Part shown: piece by piece, positions 41,163 to 61,805 of the stretch
Layout of the letters: each line of letters begins with the position of its first letter
How positions within the stretch are numbered: the first letter of the stretch is position 1
Source of the DNA: Baylisascaris procyonis
Lineage: Eukaryota; Nematoda; Chromadorea; Rhabditida; Ascarididae
DNA: 64,000 nucleotides
Reading direction: 5' to 3'
Assembly: GCA_037389465.1 (NCBI GenBank)
Contig: JAZARR010000077.1
Span: 1,302,001-1,366,000, forward strand
Notes under the pieces: model-generated
What the model was told of the DNA's origin: nothing
The model's input: the letters and a program-made list of their open reading frames with translations, nothing else
The model's database searches: none
Made by a program: the position numbers and the translations under genes

Positions 41163-41567
41163 GATATTTTCAGTAATCATCAAATAGCGGTTATATCCGA
41201 GTCTGAGGCAGAAACCGCGTCCTGCCTTTTAATCCTTCCGACTCCAACTGGCACTCTTCCACATCCCGCTTGATTTAGAGACTTTGCAACTTCAGCTCGA
41301 TCGGCCTATAAATTATTTTCGTCAAGGATAGACATTATTTTCCTCCGTCCTCCAGTAAAAGAGTGGAAAAGAACAGATGAATCATGATTTCATTACCTAA
41401 GATGTCTTCTCTTAGAGACTCATTCACCTTAACAATAGCATACGGCTAAAATGACATAAAATAGACTAAATCCGTCTGACAAATGCGCCTCTCATAAAAC
41501 ACCGACTAAAAACACCTACACAATAAAAAGGCAGGTCTGAAATGCTGGGAAGGATGAAAATTCATAC

Positions 41568-41618
41568 TCCACTTGATGAAGGCTCGTCTTTCTCCATCAT
41601 AGTCCCATACATAGACAT
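41568..41618 (-). CDS. Possible upstream first exon of METTL23
   Basis: On the minus strand ATG TCT ATG TAT starts a 17-codon frame (MSMYGTMMEKDEPSSSG) ending at a GTATGA donor in phase 0. The next METTL23 exon begins at 40638 with a TTTCAG acceptor in phase 0 (GTG GAA CGG TTG ATG), so the two could join in frame. There is no homology to confirm it; the phase match alone has a one-in-three chance of arising randomly. Confidence 0.3.
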
Positions 41619-41942
41619 ACTTGATTCAAGTTCGAAAACAGTGCAAAATTAGGCTAAGAGGGTGTGCGTTTAAGGAATATGCATCGCAGATAATCCGAAA
41701 GCAGACCTCTCCTTATGTGCGCATATTACAAATTGAGCGGAACAATGCGTGATCACATGTTGGAAAATTCGCCTAAGATATGCTAAGTAAAAGCAGAAAC
41801 ATAGAGGGCTCAATAGACTCTTTGCTGCTAAACTGGGCACACTTTCTTCAAAGTAGACGGTTGAAAGTAGAAGTGGAATGGTACAAGGGTACGAACTTTC
41901 ATTTATGAAAGCCGCACGAGTATTTGCAACGATACAGTAATT

Positions 41943-42051
41943 GGGCAGCCGAACCCTGCTGTATTTCCATATACAGACAAAGACACATAAAAGCAATATT
42001 TTATTTGTACTTGAAGTCAAAGTACAGCAACAAATACGTGTATTCTCACTC
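41943..42051 (+). repeat. Dispersed repeat, copy A
   Basis: About 109 bases aligning without gaps to 50784-50892 at roughly 89 % identity, including about 42 identical bases around ATTTTATTTGTACTTGAAG. A small inverted repeat TGTACTT...AAGTACA lies in the identical core. Confidence 0.85.
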
Positions 42052-43215
42052 AACAACACTCATCTATAAACGAACGAATGAGGGTACGCGTTTTTCTTCA
42101 TCCTTCACGCTTCACCCTTCTCCACCCGGCACATAGTTTAGTCTCTCACCTATGCATTCGCTTACCTGTGCAAAAGGCAGATCGATATTTCAGAGATAAT
42201 ACCGCAAGGTTTTTTTTCCTGTGCTAAAAAGACAAGCGAACATGGAAAGAATTGGCAGTGATAAGGTTACGGGAAAAGTGCAACAAATTGTATAAGGATC
42301 AACTTAAAAAATTAGAAAAAAGAAAACAGCAAGAAGAAAATGACCGGATGTATAAGCCCTTCGTTGTGCAATCCATTATCTATGACTTTTACGATCGTTC
42401 CTTCTATTCGCAATCCTCTTTGCATTTGCGTGTTGGCCTTTCTCAATATGTTTAAAACGCCTCTAATTAGCACCAATTAATCACAAAGTATAAGAAAGAG
42501 AACGCACCTCACAAACAATCAACGTTTAAAAACAACAAATTACTTATTTATAAACTTACAATCCCTAGAAAGAAAATGAAGTCACCTTAGAAATTTTAAA
42601 CAATAACGCTGTGCAAACATCATTTCCAGCAGCCATTTAACAAAAAAAACTTGAAAAAATTGTAATAAAATCGAATAAAATTAAGAAAAACTCTTGCTCT
42701 GAATATTTTGAAGAACAGTTTAATGCCATTATAAATAAGAAAACAACAATTAGTGACTAAAATACATCAAAAGTGCATCTTCAGTGTTTATCATTGAATG
42801 TACCATTTCAATCGTAACTGCATGAAAAGTGGCATTATAAGTGCAAGGCATTCAACAAAATTAGAGGGTCTAGAAGGTATCTTCTGAGATCCATACATTG
42901 TCTTCATTTAAGCCATGGCCTTTTTAGCGCTTATGAGCGTGAATCTTCTGACGCAACTCTTTCAAAAGCAATAAGTATACGATTGAAAGACATCTACACC
43001 TGGCATAACATAGTATAGTATATGTGCAATTCAAAGGAGAGACGAAATAATACATTTTAGGCACATTGTAAAATAAATCAGGTGTGATATAACAGCCTTC
43101 CCATCCCTTAAAATATAAACGCTCCTCCCATTTATCCAATATGCAGTTCAGATAAAGCCAAAAACAAATCTCTCAAAACAATATGCACTATAGAAGGCAA
43201 TATGGTATGGCATTC

Positions 43216-50172
<6,957 letters not shown>

Positions 50173-50175
50173 TAT

Positions 50176-50182
50176 CTAAAAG
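50176..50182 (-). promoter_or_regulatory. SL trans-splice acceptor of MVD
   Basis: On the minus strand TTTTTCTTTTAG ends at 50176, followed by ATA and the MVD ATG at 50172. The spacing of 3 bases suggests spliced-leader addition directly before the start codon. Confidence 0.65.
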
Positions 50183-52011
50183 AAAAATAAACATTTACCC
50201 TTCCTCTCCGAAACTTGTGATCGCTAAAAAAAAGAACATAGAAACAAAAATGAGCACATAAAATAGCGGTGGATCGGCCAGTGAGGATGACACTGTAAAA
50301 AAACTCAAGCATCTGGATATAACCAAACTAATCGGGAAGCGCACCAGACGATTCGGCATGACATGCGCTTTGTAATTCTGGTCTTTAGAAAAGTGACGCC
50401 ACTGTTCGTGCAATTTTCAACAAAAGATCCGTTTTCGTTCACCCTGAATGGTTGCTCCCATGAAATTCCTTGTGGGACGTCATGCTTCGAAACACGCATT
50501 CGTATTCAAGAAATCAAAACGGTGAAAGAACTTCAGCATAAACGTCGCAACAACAAACTCCGAAAGAGGGAGATGAAAGAGTAGTGAGGATACAGGAAAC
50601 GAAAGCTGCATTCCAACTTCAATGAAGACCGGGGAGATTCGCTGGCACATTCGTTTTTCTTATTTCCACCCCTACAGGAAGTACGTATGGACAACCGACG
50701 AATAAATAATTTTCTCGTCTCATGTACATGATACACTCGTTTGAACTGAACTGAAGCAAATTATACGGAGGAAAGTTGTAGCTGGGCAGCTGAACCCTGC
50801 TATATTTCGATATGCAAACAAAGACGCATTAATGAAATATTTTATTTGTACTTGAAGTCAAAGTACAGCAACAAATATGCGTATTCCCACTCGACGTTCC
50901 TTCTCGGAAATGGTCACTAACCTTTCCTTTCAAACCCTTTCTAATGCCCGACCATTGCGCGCTGGCATCAGTAAAGCAGGAAAGGGATTCACAGTGGATG
51001 AATTCCGTTTGGACTGTAACCAAAGTTCCTTCTTCTTACCTGCTAAAATATAGTGGAGAACCCACCTCAGGAGAAGCACCCGAGATGTAGAGGGGGCGAT
51101 TCTCACCGAATCGTTTCCTTCACATATGAAGGTAAAAGCTAACAACTATCACTTGAAACAACAATATGCCAACCTACTATCACTTGAAACGATTGCCTCT
51201 CAAAGTGAAACCGACCACTGAAAAGTTCAGGTGAATGCTTAATATGCCCTCTATCGATCGCAGGTATATTCCACTTAGGGGTCGATAAGATAGATTCAGA
51301 AGCTGGTTCTTCATTTTCTTCCAGAAACCTTTGTCCGATAGGCAGAGATCCTTCGTTTCTTGCAATTAAGCGAGTAATGACACTCGCATAGGCAGAAATC
51401 GAAGAAACTCGCTCAAACTATTCCCAACTTGAATTTGCGTTAGCCTAGTATGATCAGCAGAAGAAAACCGTGATTTTCTAACTTCAGGCGTTGTTCGGTA
51501 GGATCGACCCTCCCCCCCTCCCCAAAATTTCAATACATGGATGGTTGAAACTTTCAGTGCAAATCGAGTGCATTGCTTCTTTGAGGAATCCATAGGTGAG
51601 TGCAATTCTTGCAACCAAAGCGATTATGGCCTTTTACTTAGCATAGAAATGATTATTCAAGATCGGAATACGATTTCGAGGAAACGCTGCTAGAAGACCT
51701 CCAGCTATGTTGTGAAGAGCAACTTGAACCAAGGGGTTTTTTTCTTTAGCTGCACTGCGAGTTAACCGAAAGTGAAGTGGCCAAAACTAATCGATGTACA
51801 ACCAGGTCTAACACCAGATGAAACATCGAATAACAGCTGCCTTCAACCATTAACATTCTTGCACCGCCCTAAAACTTAGCACAGCACCCAGCAACCTTGA
51901 TCTACTTAGGCATTGAGACATGTCAGTGATTATGATCACTCAACAGCACATCCACAGAAATGAGAATTTCCCAAGTCAAAACAACCAATCTTCTATGAAC
52001 TTCCGGTCACC
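50183..52011. other. Interval upstream of MVD
   Basis: Holds copy B of the dispersed repeat (50784-50892). Otherwise I see no supported exon; the ORFs here lack splice sites and homology. An MVD promoter or outron would lie in this interval. Confidence 0.5.
50784..50892 (+). repeat. Dispersed repeat, copy B
   Basis: Same orientation and same length as copy A at 41943-42051, about 89 % identical, with an identical core containing the TGTACTT...AAGTACA inverted repeat. Confidence 0.85.
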
Positions 52012-53989
52012 TCACGTCAAGTCATTGCGAACAACACAGTTTAACAGCGTCTTGTCACCTGCGAAATTTCGCAGCCCCTCCCAAGACACGCGATATCGAT
52101 CAAGCTGATGACATTTTCATCTACTTCGTCAATCATACCTACCTAACGACCGCCACTCTAGCAGGATGTGTTGGAATACTAAAATGATTCAAATCACTAG
52201 AGCACAGCACCAAAAAGTGATTCGTTTACGGTGTTTTACGTATAATCAACCCGCTTCACGGACGGGTAGTCATTACAGAATCTCAGTAAGTGGCTAAGTT
52301 CGGTAAAAAAACCTTCCGTATACCTCAAATTACCGAAATATTCGTGAGCAACCAAAAAGCATCAAGAGTTTCAGAAGGTGCAAAGAAAAATTCCAGACAA
52401 CAATCAAAAAAAGGAAAAAAAGAATGCCCGCTGGCATCTACCAGCCATTGCAAAACCGCATCGTTGCTTCATTTAAGCCGAACACGAATACTACACGGTG
52501 AGCAAATGTCAAGGGAATGTTTCGCAGAACAATCGAATACAGGCAGCGTCAACGCGCTTACTTCCCCACTTTGCATACACCACATCATCCACCGCTTCGT
52601 GCCAACCATTCTAAACTTTAGTGTTCTCGAACGACAAATACTTCAATAGTAAAGGTAAAGGGTAATCCTCGAGGTAGACGTGTTCAACAACTGGAACTCC
52701 ACCTCTTTGTAAACACCCAAATTCTTGTGACGATATTTCATCACATTCTAACTTAACCCCCCCCCCCCCCTTCCAACGGAAAAAGAGAGCAATGTTTGCC
52801 CCGAATACCGTAAAAGGTTTCCCAAATAATGGGCTCGAAGCGAGGGCCTCGCCACAGAACAACAGCATCAACTTGAAAGCTGTGGTTGTAGCATTAGAAA
52901 TGCATCATCACTTCAAATGAAACATTACGTAGCAATATAAAAAGATAAGAATAGCAATAAACGCAATAGTGCAGAAAATAATCAACGAAATATACGATTA
53001 GGCGAAAGACTTCACAACCATTTTAATAAAATCGTTTACATAATCGCTTCACCGCTTAGTCTAGCGACTTCGTTTATTTATTTATTTGTTTGTTTTTTTT
53101 AAAACAATAAACCGAAATATGCACAAAATATTTTGAGGAGAGGACGCAGCGGTAGGCAGTTCTATATTAAATAATAGCCAATAATAACGCGAAGACGTCA
53201 TTTGGTTATAGATAGCACCAACGAGATAACAACATCACCAATATCCTAACATACTCTACAGATCCCACAAAGCCGATTCCACGCTATAACATATCGTCAA
53301 CAACGCCGACAGCTCATGCTTCGTATTCGCGTGCCTTCTGACAGGCTTTTTCTTTTCTTTCTTTTTTTTTTTTTTTTGTAAAGCCATCCTCTGAAACCTT
53401 TGAACCTCGAAATGAGCATAAGAAAGGCTACTACTCGTAATAAGAGACAAAAAACGTGTCCAGGTGAAAGTAGCGCTCGACAAACCGGAGGTTGTTTTTA
53501 TCTGACAACTAAGCAGTTAATATGGAAGTGAAACGAATGTGTTCCCCCCTCGGACTTGCGTTCCAAAATATCCTCATTTGACTAGTCTTTTCCTCTACCC
53601 TTCTTTCATTTTCCGGTTGGTATTTCGATGGAAAAATATGTTCTATCATCCAATAACTCGAAAGAACACGGCAAATTTGTGTACTATTACGAAACACATC
53701 TAAAATTGCTTACTATCGCATCGAATGATGTATAACATCGCCATTATATTCTTGCTAATAGATCTCTAATCAAGTGGGGCGAATTCGAAGAATTAAGCTC
53801 GGCTGAAAAAAACATTAAAAAGAGGGGAGAAAATGGCAAGAAGTAAGTGTAATTCGTGGACACTGTTGATCGTAACAACTAACCTTTCGAGGTAATACAC
53901 ACAACAGCACTCATTTCAATAGCGTCTTCGCCAATAATAACATTGAACTGGCTAAGCGTAGTAGTTAGAATGCGAAAAATTCTGTGTGC
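52012..53989 (-). CDS. Two spliced exons of an unidentified protein C-terminus
   Basis: Exon 53989-53884 follows a TTATTTTAG acceptor and reads AHRIFRILTTTLSQFNVI then IGEDAIEMSAVVCITSK. It ends in phase 1 at a GTTAGT donor. Exon 52058-52012 follows TTTCGCAG in the matching phase and reads GDKTLLNCVVRNDLT then TGA. The joined 49 residues look like the end of a folded protein, but I do not recognise the family. They may be the 3' end of the Ser-rich gene at 55.3-61.8 kb (same strand); at least one linking exon (phase 1 to phase 0) would then be missing between 55318 and 53989, and I did not find it. Confidence 0.35.
52758..52770. repeat. Poly-C run
   Basis: About 13 C residues in the intron between the two exons at 53884 and 52058. 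Confidence 0.85.
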
Positions 53990-55317
53990 CTAAAATAAGC
54001 CTATTTCAGAAAATATGATATGAGACCCACATATGCCTTACCCAATGGGTTTATTTGCCCCTCCTCGAATAGTTCCGATGTGCAACATGACCTTCCCAGG
54101 AGTGTTTCACTTAGAATTGTTTATAAATCGGTAGCAAAAATATTCGATGCTAATCATGCACTACAACAATTCATAGTTCCCTATAAAATCACTTTCACAT
54201 TAAAAAATTCAAAGAATTTGTTCTTACACTCATAAAAATGTTCACCTCAGAGCACCTAGCACCCATAACGCGAAAAAATGCCGATGATTACGTAGAAAAT
54301 TCGATGGGAATTAGTAAGGCAAATTGAACCCTCGAAATTTAAAATGAACAGTGAGTATGAAACAAAGTCAAACAGACCACTCTTCAATGAGGATTCTGTC
54401 TATAGGTACAGATAAGCTCGAATCGACAATATGTAGCGCTAATAATGTGATCCGTAGAAGACACCGAATAAAGAAGGCGCCACATGAAAAGCACCATAAC
54501 GCAGCACTCACTATACACGACCGCTCTATTAATGAAAATTTCATCGATGCATCACCTATGTCAAATTACGTATCGCTTAACACCGAAAGAATCATTGACG
54601 GTAAAAATAAACCGATTAATGGTTTATACCAACGATAAAAACCGGTAAGATTGGTGATATCCAACCAACGACTTTACAACAATCAAGGTGATTACTGTGT
54701 TCTCGATAAGGAGTAGTGAAAGCGGTGAGGTCGAAAAAAGTGAAGCGCGAGGCGTTCGATTCAGAGCATAAAGACTGATAGATATTTTCCCACAATAATG
54801 GAAAAAAAACAACAGACTACCATGGCGAGGTGCATAGGTTAGTACAGAACACTTCTACTCTAGGTCAGGCTTAGCGAACTATCAAAGAAAACATGAATTT
54901 CCACAGCGATAATGCTTTGTGCCAATAAAACGACGCTACTTAACCAAATATTTCGCACAAATTAGCAGACCCATTAAGAATCACGTAAAACGCTTAATGC
55001 TAATCGTCGAATATAACCCCACCGAATCGTTCCATTTTTGATGTATCATGTTTGATTCACTCCGATGATGCAATTTCTCCTATATTGTTCACAGATAAAA
55101 TTAAAGAATAACGTGGCAAACTCTTGTGTAGCTTTCATTCCAATAATCCAACAAAAGAAATTAAATTCAACACTCATCAATTGCTACAACGAAATCAACT
55201 TCACGACTAAACGAAGGCATTTGACGGCCTCTCAAAAATGAACAAATTTTGTATGTGTGCTGCTTTTTTTTGCGCTTCCCTCGTCGGAACGTGAAACTGA
55301 ACTTGCGAACATTTTAC
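53990..55317. other. Interval without supported exons
   Basis: AT-rich. A plus-strand ORF at 54351-54638 has no splice sites or recognisable composition. If the genes on either side are one, a short exon should be hidden here. Confidence 0.4.
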
Positions 55318-58300
55318 TTGTGATAGACGATGCGGTTGGAGATATAGCCAATGCGCCAGCCGATACCCGCCTCGAGCATGACATGCTCGCACTTTGCACT
55401 GATGCGATGCAGCGACGATGAACGGGAGTTGAACGACTCGAGCCATTCTCATTCGCCTCCTAAAAGTCAACAATTTGACAAGAGCACCTTTAAATGTAAC
55501 CACTTAATAATGTAAACAAAAGATCGCTACGATATAAACTTTCAAATAGCCCATGATAATAACTTTGTATGTAGACGGCTGTCGGTAAGCGAAATTTCCC
55601 AAAAACAAAAATGTTTTCGTCGATTCCTCAATGGTAGTGGGAACGGCGAAACGACGACGGTCAATAAAAAACCTCTTTCTTCTCTCTCATTCTTTTACAA
55701 AACTATAAAACGGCCATCGCCACAATCTTGCGATCGATCTCATCAAAAAAGATTTACAATGTTTATCGTCATATAGAATTTATAGGTGCACTTTTACAGA
55801 AAGCCAATCACCCTTAAGAGGAACGATAATCACTCCCAACAGTTTCAGCTACGGAAAAAAAAATTTGGCACATTATAAAACCATGAGTTCAAAAGATGTA
55901 GAGATGATATTCTGAAAGCCGATCATGAACAAACCTACGTACCACCAATTCTATAAATTTCACTGAATTGGTATTGTGCATTTAGAACTAAAATATGCAG
56001 AAATATGGATATATAGGGATTCCATAATTTATGCTCATTTGCTAACCGAAAAAGGCTAACGAGTCAGGTGTGTTGCTATACCTAGATTCTAAATTCTCCT
56101 ACACTTCCATACAACACTACAGTAAACGAAGTATCTAGGTAAGATTGGAATCAGTACACCATTTGGAATAAAGCAACGATTACTAGAATGAGAAGGCGAT
56201 AGAAAAATAGTTACCGGTGGGGAGCGGTCGAAACTCTTGTTGGGTCGTATGTAGTGTGTCCGCCAAGACCGCCTCCTGATAACACTTCGCGAAGCCTTAG
56301 CAGCATCTCCTTCTGAAGGCTGCCGTACAGTTTGCGGAGATGATACGTGCCTTGACACTTTTTCCCTTTGTAACCGCTAAAAAAACGTTTTCCCTAATTT
56401 CTTGCTGTAAACGCAGACTAAAGCAGCTTCCCATATTCTACCAACTGCTATATACAATTAAATGCTTTGCTGTACGCATTTATTATAAACAATCAGGCAG
56501 CTCTTATCTCACTCTTCGCAGTGAGGTTGGCCAAAGCAAAAGGAAAGGAAGGCAAATGTGAGGATAGAAGAAATGAGTTTTAACACTCGTCTTAATATAT
56601 GTAACCATTTGCCTTCTCTACATCTGGCATATTTTAACTTAGCAGGATGGTCACATCCCTTCTGATTACTTGAAGGCTACTTTAGCAGAACATCAAGGAA
56701 TAATACTGCGCTGCGCAGGATGTAACCCCTCGACGTGGAGGTTTCTTGAATTTTAGGACGTTGAAGTGGGGTTCATTGAAGCGGAATTGTCTACTGCCTA
56801 AAACTTTGGAATATACAAAAAATATATAAGGTCATATACTGCAAAGAACAAACGATTTTTTAAAGTTTTATAATTAATGGGAAAGAGCTGTTAGAGGAAG
56901 CATTGCTGAGATAGGCTTACATTCTCTTGCAAAAACACAGAGCACCAAGGTTGTTCGAGGAAAGAGATTTTACGGCATGCCTGCTCCATCAACTTAAGTT
57001 ACTTCAGGAAATTCCATCAAAGATTCTATTTAAAAACTTTTTTCCAAGAAAACCAACTAGAAAACAAAAACACTGAAGCATTTCGAAACTTAGTCTCATT
57101 TCAACAGAACTTTACAAGTTCTGCTGCATCGTTCCTTAATTCCATTATACCTAAAATCACGCTAAACAACAACGGTACGAAGAAAAGGTGAATGAGTGAA
57201 TCTTCTTCGCGGAATTTGATATTATAGATAATGGATCATTTAAGCAAGACGAAACGATTGCTAACATCCACTGTGGAACGAATATGAGGATATGAGCTCA
57301 GAGACGATCTCAAACTGAACCTACCACATATAAAACCTTACCTGTAGACGCAGCTGTAGTTTTATTAATAAACTTGGATAAAAGAAGCCAATCGTTTAAA
57401 TCACGTAAATGCACAGGTTCGTAAACAATATTACAGCCACATCCACTTGAAATGCAAAATAAGGCAACAATTCCAAGCCTCCTGAACGAAGAAAGAAGCC
57501 AACACACACACACACACACATACATACACACACACACACACATACACACACATACACGCACACACATACACACACACATACACACACACACACATCTTTA
57601 ACAGCACCGACTGCGAGGTGAATTCATCTACTACAGTCGCCTAATCTGCTCACCATTTTGCACTTTGCGGGGGCATTCAATGCAGGGCTCAGGAAATAAG
57701 AGGATTCCTTCGACTTTCTATGAAGCAATAAACGTTTCAGGCATTACACCACATACGACTATCAGAAATAGTTCTCGACACAATCATAACTTGCAAGAGG
57801 ATAGAACGAACACTAACCAACGGCTGTAAGGGTTGTCGATTAAGACTGAATTGCGGACTGTCTGCAAGTGCTGACCGCATATCTGTGATATCTTCCATCG
57901 AGCTCATAAAATCATCTTCAAACGTAGCACGATGCTTCGACGTCAACACAACGTCGCACTCAAAATCGGCCGATTTCGATGAGACGCCATTTTTTGTCGG
58001 TAAAGCGGGTGACAGGAACCTAAATAACACTTTGAAAACTTTCTCAATACTTGATGAGCTTACGTCTAGCACCTTCCCCTCCCTCCTCTCCCATTCCCCT
58101 ACCACTGCTTATCGAAGAAACTGGCCACAGCTGAATCATGACATTGCAATATGAAGCAACAAGTTTCTAAGTTTTACTCCCGTGCCTTCAGTGAAGCAGA
58201 TTCACAAACCAACTTTGCATGCATATGACGCTCCCGGTGTGAATAAAACAGCGCGCGCATTTGTAACTGAGCACATTGGAAGCAAAACGGTTCCAAGAAG

Positions 58301-61300
58301 TAAAAGCCAAAAAGATCTAAACAGCACAAGAGTAATTCAGGGAAGGACGATTGAAATCGCGATAATATGAGCAAAACAACCTCTTATCCACCCCTCCCTC
58401 TCTGCGACAAAGCGCAGAAACTCTTGGGTAAGGTAGTGATATCCTCAGCCGAACAAACTGATTAAGATCTATTACAGAACAAAACCGAATAATGTGACAA
58501 AGAAAAGCCGCTACTCCAAAAAATAAATGTATGATAATGTCCTAATAAAAGAGCTCAAAATAGAGATATTCTAACGAAGCAGCAACACAACAACGAACAC
58601 GTCTCACGAGTTGCCGGTATTCTTCGACAGGAATAAATCAAGTGAGTGCAATATGTCTAATAACGCAACACTACTTTAATACACCGTTTCCTACCCAACA
58701 ATTGTAAATGAGCTAATAAGACCTCTATTACAGAGTCGAAGAGAAATGTTTAGTGTGCAATCGGAGTCAGTTTAAGGCGAATACCTTACCATTCAGATCG
58801 TGTCCTCATTCGCCTAGTCTGTCTCTCGTGCACCCATTCGAGGTAAGTAAGCGAATGTGTGCTCTCTAGAGACTCTCCTAGTCGATCCTTCTTCAACGAA
58901 AGATGTGCTTCCTCTTCAAAATCACTCTGTACCTGCACCTGAATTAAAAATGTCTTCACCCATCGCGGCGGTAAGTATGCTAATAGCTTAGCACAAAAAA
59001 ACCATAATAATGCAACCAAATTATCAGTTATATTGATCAAATCAACGAGCCGAATTAAAATCCGATAAAGAAAATACGAGTAAATCAGATGCATATGCCA
59101 GAAATACACGCAAAACTTCGATTGCAAATGATAATAAATCGGTCGAACGAAACATGCGCAACGTAAACTCATTCAACGCGATCAAACAACTTGAACAAAT
59201 CCAAGCCGATATTTGCCAATGAATATAGCTTATAATAAGCCGGCAGATAAATTCGGCAGACAAGCCTCGTCGTCAAACCATTCTCAAGATAAGCCTCATC
59301 GAATTGTACTACTCAATAGCGCGTTGCCTGCAGCAGAAAATTCAAATAGCAAGTGAAAAAAAAAACAATATTGCAGTTGAATGCGTAAACAACTTCGGTG
59401 AGCAGCAGAAAAATGTACTTCCGATATATAGCGCTGAATGTATTGAACGTATAAAGTGTGTTGCTTTGAATCAATGCCTCAAATAGGCATGTCATGCCTC
59501 TCTCAATTACAAACGACTTCCGGCTCTTCACTGAGCGCAACTAAATAGCAGCGATGCTCATTCCTGGTCTTATTAACTTTATGGCTTAGCATCGGTAGTC
59601 CCTTTGCCACCTTTTAAGCGTTCCCCTAACCTATTAATCGCGGGTCTTATTTTAAAAAAAAAGATGATAACAGGGAGCTTTTGGAACATAAAGCACATCC
59701 ACATTGAACGGAAAAGTGTCTCCAGCGTATACAAGACCGAAAAAAGAACGCATTACACAGATACACATACACAAAGATATGCACACAAAATACATATATG
59801 CGCGACAAGCCAGCCTGCAAACAACGACGTCGCGCGTAAACAGCTCTTAGCTCAGCAACCCTTGAGAACATCCTGCAAAAATGCTTGTAAAGTGTTGCTT
59901 GCCTTCTTCACCAACTCCCTCCCCCCCTCCCCCCCCATCCTTCCCACACACTCTCATATTACCCATGAAGTTTCAAGATGATCTAATTCTAGACATTCTT
60001 TGGTCCTTGGGTTCTACCAATAAGGCCTTATCGTATAAGCCGACCGACTTTTTTCCATGCTCGACCAACATATTACGCATTTTTATCAATCCTCTTCCAC
60101 ACTCAAAATTTGAACCAGGTTGGGGATCTAACGAAACATCCAACACCCGTTTTCACCCTCTGTCAGATAGTGGTTCTTTAACGTATTCTAAGCTTGCAAA
60201 TGTTCGTTCGTTTTGACAATATTTTAAAAACACCGGCCAGTCACTCAATTCGCCAGTTAAAGACAATCAAGTGGATTCTGTGAGTTCTTTGCTGACAAAT
60301 TATAGGCAAGAAATGACTTGAGTAAGGTTGTGATGTTAAAACGCAGCCCTTGGAGTCATTCCCACTCACCTAATGAAAGCCTTAAATGTGATGATCAATC
60401 AACAAACGGAAGTTTTCACAGTTTATTGACTGCCTAACAAATAACGTCATTTTACGTCATTTTTTACAGGCAAAAAAAAAGATTTTTAGCACACTGAAAA
60501 AAAAAAGTATCCGAGAAATGCCTATGGGAAATGAAGGAGACAATCGCTAATCGAGTTTCATCTCAGCTGTCAAAGATGAAAAAGAGGAATGAAAAAGTGA
60601 TTTTAAAGCTTCGAACGAGGTTTTTTTTTTAAAGAATTGCTAAGAGTTATGAAGATGCACAACACTGTGCAATCGACATCTGAACATTTTATGCAGTATA
60701 TTCAATAATATACAATTGCATTTCAATGCTTTCACATATGTGCTAGTAGATAAGTAATTGTACACCCGAAGGAGATATGAGGCACATATTAAAAATGAGC
60801 AAAAAAAAAGCATCGTGCTCTACTGATGTGCAAGGAGGAAAATGTACAAACAATTAGAAACTCATAAAAAAAAAAATCGCTTATTTTTTCAAATATACTA
60901 AAATAGCTAAAGAAAGGAAAGGAAAGCAAAGCCGAAACTTCATTATGAATGCTACCAAAATTTGTTGCCTAAGAGTTGGACACATGCATTGAAGCAATCG
61001 TCATAATTTATATCGATTATCAACAGAATATGCGAGAATAATAACATATATATAGCAATACAGTGATCCCTTCTCCCACCTCATCCCCCCCCCACTCAAC
61101 TGCTCTGAAAATACAATTAAAATGTATAAAAAGCATCCAACGGCATGCAAACCGCACCAAAGTGAAGTGTACTTTGGGAAAAATACAGCTTTATGGATTA
61201 ATTAAGATAGGAAAGCCATGTGAAGCGATCAGATGATGAGTGATTTAGAGGTGACGATTAATGTAAGAAAATAACGAAATAAATACATAGTTAAATGAAC

Positions 61301-61805
61301 ATAAAGTAGTCATGAGATAGAAAAGAGAATAAATCAAACTATGAATGGCATAGATTTCAAAGTGGAAGGAATAGAATAAGTGAAATAGATAAGAGAGAAA
61401 AAAAGATCATAAATAAAAGAATTCAACTTTAGCTTCTGGATGATCATAAATAAAAATTTCGAATGTGTCGAGTAATTGCTTATTTCCTACTAACTACTCG
61501 ATAATTTTCAATAAATGCCCATGCAAGTAGTTATGAAGCACTTTGTAGATATTAAAGTTTACTACTCAAATTAGAACTATACTGTTTCACTTTAAAATTC
61601 GTTTCATCATTCAAACATAAACGGTTGAATTAAAATCAACGTACCTCGCCAACTGAGCTGCTAAGCCGATGATATGCAATGGTAGGCTGCCGCAAACTGC
61701 AAGACGGCCCAGATTCACATCCACAATCGTATCTACTCCGATCATTCAAACACATCGGACTGCCAAAAACCAGCACATCACGTTCAGCGCCAGAATGAGG
61801 AAAGA
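55318..61805 (-). CDS. Unidentified Ser/Arg-rich protein, internal exons
   Basis: Five exons chain with perfect phase: 61805-61645, 58938-58790, 58019-57818, 56376-56215, 55459-55318 (272 codons; neither end found). Acceptors are good (TTTCAG, ATTCAG, TTTAG, TTTTTAG, TTTTAG) and donors are GTACGT, GTAAGG, GTTAGT, GTAACT, GTAAAA. The protein is polar and probably disordered: acidic and Ser patches (DFEEEAHLSLKKDRL, FEDDFMSSMEDITDMRSALA), then a basic Ser/Arg part with basophilic-kinase-like sites (SRSVIRRRSWRTHY, SFDRSPP, SRSTPVHRRC). I do not recognise the family; it has the look of a scaffold or regulatory region of a larger signalling protein. Intron 3 holds a (CA)n tract. The previous exon must end in phase 1 above 61805, and the next begins in phase 1 below 55318. 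Confidence 0.6.
57501..57595. repeat. (CA)n-type microsatellite
   Basis: Imperfect CACACA/CATACA repeat of about 95 bases within an intron of the Ser/Arg-rich gene. ORFs of Cys/Val repeats on the minus strand come from this tract. Confidence 0.95.

Larger units (their letters stand above)
40639..43215. other. MVD-METTL23 interval
   Basis: Contains the possible METTL23 first exon, one copy of the dispersed repeat, a tRNA-like fragment and a GC-richer segment at 40740-40975 that is open on the plus strand but matches nothing I know. The MVD 3' UTR begins at 43215. Otherwise it is AT-rich and featureless. Confidence 0.5.

Noticed and set aside
57310..57500. Minus-strand ORF beside the CA repeat (FRRLGIVALFCISSGCGCN…)
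   Set aside because: The acceptor and GTAAGG donor are plausible, but the Ser/Arg-rich gene joins 57818 to 56376 in phase without it and the composition is hydrophobic, unlike its neighbours.
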